From assembly GCA_024743275.1 (NCBI GenBank), contig JANSWW010000003.1, forward strand, positions 124,001-188,000: a stretch of 64,000 nt of DNA. The letters run 5' to 3'. Within the stretch, counting starts at the first letter, position 1, and every line of letters begins with the position of its first letter. The notes beneath the pieces are model-generated. The model was not told the DNA's origin and did not search any database. It saw only the letters and a program-made list of their open reading frames with translations. This stretch comes from Alphaproteobacteria bacterium (lineage in GTDB: Bacteria; Pseudomonadota; Alphaproteobacteria; JANSWW01). Shown here piece by piece: positions 8,001 to 15,175 of the stretch. Made by a program: the position numbers and the translations under genes.

Positions 8001-10016
8001 ATGGCGGCGGTTGAAGAAGATGATGTCGGCAAACGGGGCGAAAACGCCGCGATCGTCGATGCCAGCTTTGACATCAATCCGTCCAAGCCGTTGCCGGAGT
8101 TCAACAGGACCGGGGTGACCGCCTTCGAGGCGACCCCCCGACTGGGGCAGACCGGGCGCTTCGTCGCGACCATCACCGAGCCGGAATATCCCCTGCGCAT
8201 CCGGTCCCTGCGGGCTTTGCGCGGCACCGCGGTCAACCATCTGATGAAGCTTGAGGACTGGTCGATCAGTCCGTGGCCCCCGGCGGGTGGCGAACGCCTG
8301 ATCTGTATTTTCAAGCGGCCCGACGATCAGAAGATCACCGATGCCGGCTACGACATGGTGCCGGTGCCCGACAAGATTCTGATCGAGAACTTCCTGAAGC
8401 CCGGGGTCTCGATGCTCAGTTCCTTGGGGCAACTCGGGATCGCCCATGGCGGCATCCGGCCGGACAGCGTCTGGCATGACGGCAAAGGCAAGTTTGTATT
8501 CCGCGAATGCTGCTCGATTCCGGCCGGCCTCGATCAGCCGGAAATGTTCGAGCATCCCGACCGGGGGCTGGCGATTCCGGAGGCAAGGGGCGAACCCACC
8601 ATCTCGGACGATGTGTACGCCTTGGCGATGACCGCGATCTTCATGCTGGCCGGGCGTCATCCACTGCAGAACGTCCGGGACGAAGTCACGTTCAAGAAAC
8701 GCGTCGCTGGCGGCAGCTTCATGACCATCACCGAGCAGCGGAAGCTGCCGCAGTCCCTGCTCGAACTCTTGCGCGGGATGCTGCAGGACGACCCGCGGGA
8801 CCGCTGGTCCATCATGGATATCGAGGGGTGGTTCAAGGGCAATTCGCCGAAGAACAAGGTCCACATTCCCCGGACCGCCTCTTGGCCGCTGGAATTCGAC
8901 GGTACCAACCACGTCAACATCAAGGCGATGTCGGTCGCGCTCGGGACCTATCACAATCCCCGGCAGGCACTCGATTTCGTCAAGAGCCGGAAGTTCAAGA
9001 ATTGGATCAACCGTGGCGTCGACGACGAGAAATTGTGGAACGAGCTCGAGGCGATGATCTCCGACCCGAAGGCGGAAGACCCGGACAAGATGCCGGAGGT
9101 GCTGTGCCAGGTTTGTATGGCGATGCACCCCTATGCCCCGCTTTTCATCAACGGCACCGCCTATATGCCGATCGGCTTGGGCACGGCGCTGGCGATGTTG
9201 ATGGAGGACCGCAATCGGCGCGAGGCGGTCCGCGATCTCATCCGGGGCTCCCTGCCCATCAAATGGCTCGGCAACCAGCCCGAAAGCGACCATTTCGTCA
9301 GCGCCCATAGCCTGCTCGGCAAGTCACAGGCGCTGGTTTCGCGGAAGGGCTGGGGCTTCGGGGTCGAGCGCATTCTCTATGAGATGCAACCGGCGGCCCG
9401 GTGTCAGAGCCCGCTGTTGCGCGACCACATGATTTTCCGGGCCGACAATCTTCTGCCGGTACTCGAGGAACTGGCCCAGAAGGCCCAGGGCGAATCGACC
9501 ATGCCGCTCGACCGGCACATCGTCGCCTTCGTGCTGTCGCGGCGGAAGGACATCTCGCTCGGCTTCCTGGAAGGGATGGACGACGAGGACCTCTTCAAGA
9601 AGAGCCTCGCCGGTCTGCGCTTCCTGGTCCAGATCGAGGAGCGCGCGCCCGCCGGGCCGCTGCCGGCGCTGACCAATCTCTTCGCCAAGCTGCTCGAACC
9701 GGGGTTGGATAACATCCTGCGGCCGAGCCGCAAAAAAGAGCTGAAGGAAAAGCTGAAAACCTCCGTCCAGGAAGGCACCCTGAAGGATCTCGAATCGGTG
9801 TTCGAGCGGCACGATCTGTTCGACCGGGACCAGAAGGAATATCAGGACGCGATCTTCCGCTTCCAACTGACCGAGACCCAGATCACCAACCATGAGCGGG
9901 AATCCGAACTGATCGACGAGCGGGCGGGCCTGATCGGCAGCCGGGTGGCGTTCTTCATCTCGCTCAGCCTGTCGTCGATGATCTCCACCGGCATCGCCTG
10001 GTGGTATCTGGGTTAG
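8001..10016 (+). CDS. Membrane-anchored protein-kinase-like protein (probable pseudokinase)
   Basis: 671 residues with a degenerate Ser/Thr kinase-like fold. The catalytic-loop equivalent, near residues 147-156, reads HGGIRPDSVW, so the HxD aspartate is absent. No DFG follows; the region reads VFRECCSI. A subdomain IX-like SDDVYALAMTAIFMLAGRHP lies near 202-221. The C-terminal ~300 residues are helical and of unknown function. A single hydrophobic segment near 649-669 suggests a C-terminal tail anchor with the kinase-like part in the cytoplasm. AAGGA precedes the ATG by about 10 nt. Its stop directly abuts the stop of the convergent GT41 gene. Likely a scaffold or regulator rather than an enzyme. 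Confidence 0.7.
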   Translation: MAAVEEDDVGKRGENAAIVDASFDINPSKPLPEFNRTGVTAFEATPRLGQTGRFVATITEPEYPLRIRSLRALRGTAVNHLMKLEDWSISPWPPAGGERLICIFKRPDDQKITDAGYDMVPVPDKILIENFLKPGVSMLSSLGQLGIAHGGIRPDSVWHDGKGKFVFRECCSIPAGLDQPEMFEHPDRGLAIPEARGEPTISDDVYALAMTAIFMLAGRHPLQNVRDEVTFKKRVAGGSFMTITEQRKLPQSLLELLRGMLQDDPRDRWSIMDIEGWFKGNSPKNKVHIPRTASWPLEFDGTNHVNIKAMSVALGTYHNPRQALDFVKSRKFKNWINRGVDDEKLWNELEAMISDPKAEDPDKMPEVLCQVCMAMHPYAPLFINGTAYMPIGLGTALAMLMEDRNRREAVRDLIRGSLPIKWLGNQPESDHFVSAHSLLGKSQALVSRKGWGFGVERILYEMQPAARCQSPLLRDHMIFRADNLLPVLEELAQKAQGESTMPLDRHIVAFVLSRRKDISLGFLEGMDDEDLFKKSLAGLRFLVQIEERAPAGPLPALTNLFAKLLEPGLDNILRPSRKKELKEKLKTSVQEGTLKDLESVFERHDLFDRDQKEYQDAIFRFQLTETQITNHERESELIDERAGLIGSRVAFFISLSLSSMISTGIAWWYLG

Positions 10017-12164
10017 TCAGTCCCGGGCCGCGATCCTGAAGGTCGAAGGTTTTTCTCCCTTGCGGGCCCGGTGGGCCATCTCCTCATAGGCATCCTCGAT
10101 ATGGCTGGCGAACCGCGCGGTGTCGAACAGGGGCGTGGTCAGCCGCTGGGCCGCGAGTCTTTGCTTTAGGGTGGCGAGCGCGTCGGGGTTCCGCGCATAG
10201 CCCTGCGCCCGGGCGGTGAAATCCGCTTGGTCGGTGGCGATCAACTCTGGGAGCCCGATGGCGGTCAACAGGCTGGTCGCGACCTTGGCGGCGAAGCCGT
10301 CGCCCTTCACGGTCAGGACGGGCAGGCCTGCCCACAAGGCATCGCTCGTCGTCGTGTGGCCGCCATAGATCAGGCTGTCGAGGGCCAGATCGGCGTGTTT
10401 CTGGCGGGCGAGATGGTCCGGCTTGGGTGCGCGCGGGGCGAAGATCACCCGCTCCGCCGCCAGGCCCTTTGCCGCGAGATAGGCGCTGAGGATTTTCTCT
10501 CCGGCGGGTCCGGGCGACAGCAGCCAGAGGACCGCGTTGTCCAGCGGGGACACGGTGGCGACCCAGAGATCAAGGGTTTCCGGGCCGAGCTTGGCCGGCG
10601 CCACCAGCCCGGCGAACACGAAGGCACCCTCGGGCAGCCCGTGGTCCCGGCGTTCCCCGGCCCTGCCGATTTCTTGCTGGCGGTCGTTCGCCTGATAGCA
10701 GTCGGGCAGGATGGCGAGCGGGGTCGACAGATGCGTCTCCTCCTCCGCCAGCACCGGGTCCGCGATCATCCAATCGACGAGACCCGCGCCGGCCGGGCCG
10801 GGATAGCCGAGAAAATGGACCGTCACCGGGGCCGGGTGGGCGGCCACAACCGGTAGCCGGTCGAATTTCGTATGGCCGCTGACATCGACCAGGATGTCGA
10901 CCCCTTCGGCCACGACCGCCGCCGCCAGGTCCTGGTCGGTCATCAGGGCCGCGTCGATGAACCGGTCCGCCCGGCGTTCGTAGGTGCGGCGATAGCGGCT
11001 GCCGTCATCGGGTCCGGTGGAGAGGGCGACGACCCGGACCCGCTGCCGGTCATGGGCGGGGAACAGTCCCGCCATCAAATGGCCGATGGCGTGATCCCGG
11101 AAATCGCCGGACAGATAGCCGACGGTGAGCGGGCCGGACCGGGTAACAGGCCGGGCGGGGAGAGACTGGGCGGGGAGAGACTGGGCCTTCGCCAGAAGGG
11201 CGCGGGCGAGCAGATCGGCCTGCCGCCGGCGCAGATGCGGTGTGACCGGCAGATGCAACAGCGTGATCGGGGCGACGAGGCCGGGCTCGCCCCGCGCGAC
11301 GGCGTCCGCGACATGGGCGAGGATCTCGGGCTGCAGCCGCTGCCTTGTCTCCAGATCGGCGCCATGCAGGGCGACGTCGAACCGGTTGATCGTCGCGGCG
11401 TCCAGGGACGGATCGAGAGCGCGGGCACGGTCGTAGAACCGGGCGGCCGTCTCGAAATCACGTGCATCGCGGAAGCTGTTTCCAAGATTGAGCATGCCGG
11501 CCGCCTCGTCCGGTGCCAGCGCCAGGCCGGCGGATAGGGCCCGCTCCGCGGCCCGGCCCCGGGAGAACAGGTTCAGGAGATACCCCATATTGCCCAGCGC
11601 CTTGGCGTGCGCCGGGCAGGCGGCCACACCCGTCGCGAAGAGCCGTATGGCCCGGGAGGGGGCGTTGTCGCTCAGGGCATTGGCCAGATTGTAGAGTGCT
11701 TCCTTGCCCGCGCCGTCCGCCGGGTCCGGCGCGAGGGCTCTGGCGCGTGTCAGAATCCGGACGGCGCGGGCGGTCCGGCCGAGCAGTCTAAGGGCGGAGC
11801 CGAAATTGGTCAGGAGCGCCGCGTCGGCGGGGCTTCGGCGCAGGGCGGCATTGGCGAAGCGGCACGCCGTTTCGGCCTCCCCCCGGTCGGCGGCCAGCAC
11901 GCCGAGGGCGTCCAGCGGTCGAGCGACGCTGGGGTCGAGGGCGCTCGCCAGTTCGGCTTGCCGCGCCGATGCCTTGAACGCGCCCAAACGATGACACAGA
12001 CCGCTCAGCAGAATGCGGGGGCGGAGCGTGGACGGTGCGGTCGCTGCCCAGCCGGCGCTCGCCTGCAACGCGAGATCGAGCCGGCCCACGGCAAGCGCCT
12101 GCCGCACCTGAGCGGCGAAGGCGGCGCCATCCGTTGGCGGGGAGGGCCTCGCTCGGCTTGGCAT
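10017..12164 (-). CDS. TPR-containing GT41 glycosyltransferase
   Basis: Fourth GT41 paralogue, 715 residues, on the opposite strand from the others. TPR-like repeats span about residues 15-270. The catalytic region has VGYLSGDFRDHAIGHL near 348, DVSGHTKFDRLPVVAAHPAP near 423, GYPGPAG near 453 and GGHTTTSDALWAGLPVLT near 599. It keeps the canonical GYPG segment, unlike the first two copies. An in-frame 15-nt duplication (11153-11182) encodes AQSLPAQSLPA in the linker before the catalytic domain. Predicted cytoplasmic protein O-glycosyltransferase; acceptor unknown. Confidence 0.87.
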   Translation of the reverse strand: MPSRARPSPPTDGAAFAAQVRQALAVGRLDLALQASAGWAATAPSTLRPRILLSGLCHRLGAFKASARQAELASALDPSVARPLDALGVLAADRGEAETACRFANAALRRSPADAALLTNFGSALRLLGRTARAVRILTRARALAPDPADGAGKEALYNLANALSDNAPSRAIRLFATGVAACPAHAKALGNMGYLLNLFSRGRAAERALSAGLALAPDEAAGMLNLGNSFRDARDFETAARFYDRARALDPSLDAATINRFDVALHGADLETRQRLQPEILAHVADAVARGEPGLVAPITLLHLPVTPHLRRRQADLLARALLAKAQSLPAQSLPARPVTRSGPLTVGYLSGDFRDHAIGHLMAGLFPAHDRQRVRVVALSTGPDDGSRYRRTYERRADRFIDAALMTDQDLAAAVVAEGVDILVDVSGHTKFDRLPVVAAHPAPVTVHFLGYPGPAGAGLVDWMIADPVLAEEETHLSTPLAILPDCYQANDRQQEIGRAGERRDHGLPEGAFVFAGLVAPAKLGPETLDLWVATVSPLDNAVLWLLSPGPAGEKILSAYLAAKGLAAERVIFAPRAPKPDHLARQKHADLALDSLIYGGHTTTSDALWAGLPVLTVKGDGFAAKVATSLLTAIGLPELIATDQADFTARAQGYARNPDALATLKQRLAAQRLTTPLFDTARFASHIEDAYEEMAHRARKGEKPSTFRIAARD

Positions 12165-12201
12165 GGCTCAGGGGGGCTCCCAGGGTTGCGGTTCGCCTGA
12201 T

Positions 12202-12236
12202 GCACGAGAACCCCCAACCCAATTGGGGCCTTGTGC
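12202..12236. promoter_or_regulatory. Inverted repeat between divergent genes
   Basis: GCACGAG and CTTGTGC arms enclose a CCCCAA/TTGGGG stem, giving about 13 pairs including one G-T wobble. It lies between the divergent GT41 gene (start 12164) and a secreted-protein gene (start 12320). It could be an operator or a 5' UTR hairpin; there is no T-tract to make it a terminator. Confidence 0.35.
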
Positions 12237-12319
12237 TCGGCGCGGAGATCAATACCTATGAGGGGTATATGGGCGCGTGATGGGGCAGTCGGTCAACGGG
12301 CTGGTTCGGAGTCGACGTG

Positions 12320-12763
12320 ATGACAGTGACGAAAGTGGCACTCATTATTCTGGTCGCGGCCTTGTTCGCGGCGCCGGCGGCCGTTCGGGCTCAGGTGGAC
12401 GACCGCAGCAACTCGCGCATTCTGCAGCGTACCACGGCACCCTATTGGGATGTCGGCGAACGGTCGAAAGTGCTCTCCAACCTCTGTTCGAACGGGGAAT
12501 TCAATCAGGCGCGGCGCAACCGCCTGGTGATCGAGTTCGTCGGCGACCGGGGGCGCGGGCGCCTCGGGATCGCCCAGGGGAAATGGAATTTGCGGGACCC
12601 CAATCGGGTATCCGACCCGGACACCTCCTACTACTTCCTCAAGGACGGGACCACGAAATGCGAGGTCTTCTATTTCGGCAAGGCGCCTGAAGGGGAGGGC
12701 GAGGATCAGTCCGCGCCGGTCGGCCCCGACGATGAGGAGGGCGACGACGGCGAAGATAGCTAA
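12320..12763 (+). CDS. Small secreted hypothetical protein
   Basis: 147 residues with a clear Sec signal peptide: a short charged start, a hydrophobic LIILVAALFAAPAA stretch and likely cleavage after AVRA. The mature part has two Cys, in NLCSN and TKCEVF, which could form a disulfide. The tail is very acidic (EGEGEDQ to EEGDDGEDS). ATG 12320 is used, with GGAG 8 nt upstream; an in-frame GTG immediately precedes it. Probably periplasmic. No family recognised. Confidence 0.7.
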   Translation: MTVTKVALIILVAALFAAPAAVRAQVDDRSNSRILQRTTAPYWDVGERSKVLSNLCSNGEFNQARRNRLVIEFVGDRGRGRLGIAQGKWNLRDPNRVSDPDTSYYFLKDGTTKCEVFYFGKAPEGEGEDQSAPVGPDDEEGDDGEDS

Positions 12764-12844
12764 AGCGCTTGCGACGCCGCTATTGTCCCGTTTCCTGTGC
12801 CATGCGAGAAATGGGCGGGTAGGAACAGCGAGCGGGGGCATATC

Positions 12845-13384
12845 GTGCCGGCGACGGAGTTTCTGAAACGGGTCGAAGACAGCCCCAAGTTGGCCGCGCT
12901 GTTGCGGGTCTGGCGCATGGCCAGACCGGGGCCGGACAAAATTCCCCCGAAGATCGATCTGGATCCCGTCCTCTTGGGCAGGGAAGGGGTCATGCCCTAT
13001 ATCTGGTTGGCCCAGATCACCGAGGCACGCGAATTCCGTGTCGCGCTGGTGGGCGATCAGGTGCGCGAGAACTTCCCGTCCAATCCCGTCGACAAGCTGT
13101 TTCCGGAATTCCTGTCCGCCGATCATGCCCGGGATATGACCGAACGCTATCTTAAGGTCGTCGAGGACCGCATGGCGGAGTATTCCGAAGGGCCGGTGCT
13201 CCGGGGCGGCAGCGTTTCCTATTACGGCCGTCGCATTCTGCTGCCGCTGGCGGCGGAGAATTGGGAGGCGGCCTACGCGATCGGCGTGTTTCAGAAGGAG
13301 GAGGTCGGCTATGTCGACGACAAGTCGACCGGTCCCACCTATCTCGCCGCCGATGTCCAGTATTGTAGTGTGGATCTGATCTAA
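12845..13384 (+). CDS. PAS_5-like domain protein
   Basis: About 179 residues from a GTG preceded by GGGGG. The layout resembles the Rhodospirillales PAS_5 type: an LAALLRVWRMARPGPDKIPPKIDLDP segment split across the N-terminus, then a YIWLAQITEAREFRVALVGDQV core and a YYGRRILLPLAAE C-terminal strand. The family is a stand-alone sensory or binding module of unknown ligand. Two further paralogues lie at 53705-54301 and 54309-54833. No output domain is fused, so a partner protein is likely. Cytoplasmic. Confidence 0.6.
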   Translation: MPATEFLKRVEDSPKLAALLRVWRMARPGPDKIPPKIDLDPVLLGREGVMPYIWLAQITEAREFRVALVGDQVRENFPSNPVDKLFPEFLSADHARDMTERYLKVVEDRMAEYSEGPVLRGGSVSYYGRRILLPLAAENWEAAYAIGVFQKEEVGYVDDKSTGPTYLAADVQYCSVDLI

Positions 13385-13387
13385 CCC

Positions 13388-13439
13388 GATCAGCCGTGGG
13401 GATTAGCCGTGGGGATCAGCCGTAGGGATCAGCCGTGGG
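13388..13439. repeat. Four tandem 13-bp repeats (GATCAGCCGTGGG)
   Basis: Four consecutive 13-nt units: GATCAGCCGTGGG, GATTAGCCGTGGG, GATCAGCCGTAGG, GATCAGCCGTGGG. They lie between the PAS-like gene and the convergent acetyltransferase gene; the last unit overlaps the stop and final codons of the latter. This is a slippage-prone minisatellite. Confidence 0.9.
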
Positions 13440-13953
13440 CGCGGCGTCCCGCTTGGTCCGCTTCCGGCTCCGCCCTCGAGATCGTTCCGGCCCGCGGCGG
13501 TTCGCCGTCCGCGGTGAGCGCCATCAGACAGCGTCCCGGCGTCATCGGCCCGGGAAGGTCGAGGCCCCGTGCCGCATCCTCGCTGAATCCGAAGGGCCCG
13601 TAATAGGCCGCCTCGCCGACCAGGACGATGACCCGCCAGTCCCGGTCGAAGGCCGCGTCGATCCCATGACGCATCAAAGCACGCCCATATCCCTGGCCGG
13701 CGAAATGGGGATCCACCGCCAACGGGCCGAGCAACAGCGCCGGCTCACCGCCGGCGGTGACGGGCCAGAAGCGCAAGACGGCGCTGATCGGCTGGTCGGT
13801 GGCCGGGCGGGCGGTGAAGCAGAGCCCGACGGCGGGGGCGACCCCGTCCCGTAGGGAATAGACGGTCCGGCCGTGCCGGTTCGGCCCGAAGGCCCGGTCG
13901 AGCAAGGTTTCGATGGCGGGCCCGTCGGCGGGCCGCTCAAGGGCGATGAACAT
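13429..13953 (-). CDS. GNAT-family N-acetyltransferase
   Basis: 174 residues. The GNAT core is visible as LLLGPLAVDPHFAGQGYGRA (motif A, acetyl-CoA pyrophosphate loop QGYGRA near residue 90), followed by VIVLVGEAAYYGPFGF. This matches the small YhbS-like acetyltransferases. ATG 13953 is the first plausible start. It transfers an acetyl group from acetyl-CoA to an unidentified amine. Its 3' end runs into the 13-bp tandem array. Confidence 0.85.
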   Translation of the reverse strand: MFIALERPADGPAIETLLDRAFGPNRHGRTVYSLRDGVAPAVGLCFTARPATDQPISAVLRFWPVTAGGEPALLLGPLAVDPHFAGQGYGRALMRHGIDAAFDRDWRVIVLVGEAAYYGPFGFSEDAARGLDLPGPMTPGRCLMALTADGEPPRAGTISRAEPEADQAGRRAHG

Positions 13954-14159
13954 GGAAAGAGATCCTGGTGACGAACGACAAAACACGCGGGAGGAAAAAC
14001 ACGCGGGCGGGATCGGACGCGCGCCACGGAGCCGCGTCCTCAGGCGGGACGTCGTCGTCGGAGAAATAGGCACTTCGCCAGTGCCTTCAGAAGGATCGTC
14101 AAGAAGTACATACCCGCTCGTTAGCACGGTCGCGGGCACGCGCAAACCGTTTTTGTCGT

Positions 14160-14678
14160 TTAGTCGTCGTCCCCGGGTTCGACCACGTTGAACATCGATC
14201 GCCGCGTCTCTTTCACATGGGGTGCCGATTCGGGCGGGCCGACGGGGGTGTGTTTCAGCGGCGTGGGCATCGGCAGCAGGCGGCGGGTGCTCTTGCGCGG
14301 CGGTGGGAAGCCCCGCGTCTCCGAGGCCTGCTGCCAGATCTCGTAGACCTTTTTGGCGATATCGGGTCGGTTGAACAGGGTCTTCAGCTTCTCGATCGCC
14401 GCCCTGCCGGCCACATGATGGCCGTGCACCGGCTGGAGCGGGCAGGCGGCGAGCCCCGGCCAGGCCAGGGCCGACTCCCGGCCGTGGGCCGCACAGAAGG
14501 CAAGCAGCACGGAGCGCCGGCCGGCCGCGCGATAAGTCTTGTGATGGGGCACTGGATAATAGGGCAGGAAACGCCGGTCGATGCCGAAGGTCAGCACCGC
14601 CTGGCCACCGCAGCGACAGCAGCGGATATTGGTTTCCGACGGGGCTTTTTCCTTTCGGCCCAATAATTGCTTGATCAT
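14160..14678 (-). CDS. Hypothetical protein with zinc-ribbon-like N-terminus
   Basis: 172 residues with no recognised family. An RCCRCGG cluster near residues 19-25, and further Cys/His residues (FCAAHGRES, ACPLQPVHGHH), suggest metal binding. A basic middle segment (IEKLKTLFNRPDIAKKVYEI) and a proline-rich C-terminus follow. Cytoplasmic; divergent from the 118-residue gene at 14791. Coding is supported by frame length and by composition unlike the other frames; function unknown. Confidence 0.6.
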   Translation of the reverse strand: MIKQLLGRKEKAPSETNIRCCRCGGQAVLTFGIDRRFLPYYPVPHHKTYRAAGRRSVLLAFCAAHGRESALAWPGLAACPLQPVHGHHVAGRAAIEKLKTLFNRPDIAKKVYEIWQQASETRGFPPPRKSTRRLLPMPTPLKHTPVGPPESAPHVKETRRSMFNVVEPGDDD

Positions 14679-14790
14679 CGTCGAGCGGTTCCGCGGTCGT
14701 ATGGCCGGGGATGATGGCAGGCCCCCGGAAGATGCGCCAGACCCGAAGATGGGTTAAGCTCTTCGGGGTCAGCAGGAGGACGGCGGTACC

Positions 14791-15147
14791 ATGTTCGGGA
14801 TCTTCAAGAACGGAAAGAGCGGCAAGACGGCCAAGAAGCCCGGGGCCGCGAAAGCGAAGACGCCCGTCGATGGCGGCGACGGGGCCGGGGCGGGTCGCAA
14901 GACTCCCCCCACCGCCGAGACCAAGCGGGAGGCGTTGAGACAGATCCGCGCGCTGCGCCAGCGGGTCGATCCGGAGGTGCTGGACGGGGCCGAACGGCTC
15001 GCCAAGCATCAGATGGGCATTCCCAACGACAGTATGGCCGTCGCCCTGCTTGAGCGGGCGAGGGCCAATGGCGGCAAGGACAAGGCGCGGGTGATCGCCG
15101 AGATCCATGCCCACCTGGCACGCCAGGGAATCACCGTCGAAGACTAA
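14791..15147 (+). CDS. Small hypothetical protein with Lys/Ala-rich N-terminus
   Basis: 118 residues. The N-terminal ~40 residues are low complexity and basic (NGKSGKTAKKPGAAKAKT). A predicted helical domain follows (TKREALRQIRALRQRVDPEVL) and a C-terminal segment AEIHAHLARQGITVED. AGGAGG lies about 10 nt upstream of the ATG. It ends 28 nt before the convergent peptide-transporter ATPase gene. No family recognised. Confidence 0.6.
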   Translation: MFGIFKNGKSGKTAKKPGAAKAKTPVDGGDGAGAGRKTPPTAETKREALRQIRALRQRVDPEVLDGAERLAKHQMGIPNDSMAVALLERARANGGKDKARVIAEIHAHLARQGITVED

Positions 15148-15175
15148 CGGCCTTCCGCCGGTTCCATGAATCGCT

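Noticed and set aside
13388..13439. CRISPR array
   Set aside because: Units are 13 bp, contiguous and without spacers; no cas genes are in the window.
13954..15114. Long upstream extension of the acetyltransferase frame
   Set aside because: It overlaps two other genes and has shadow-frame composition; the GNAT domain starts at ATG 13953.
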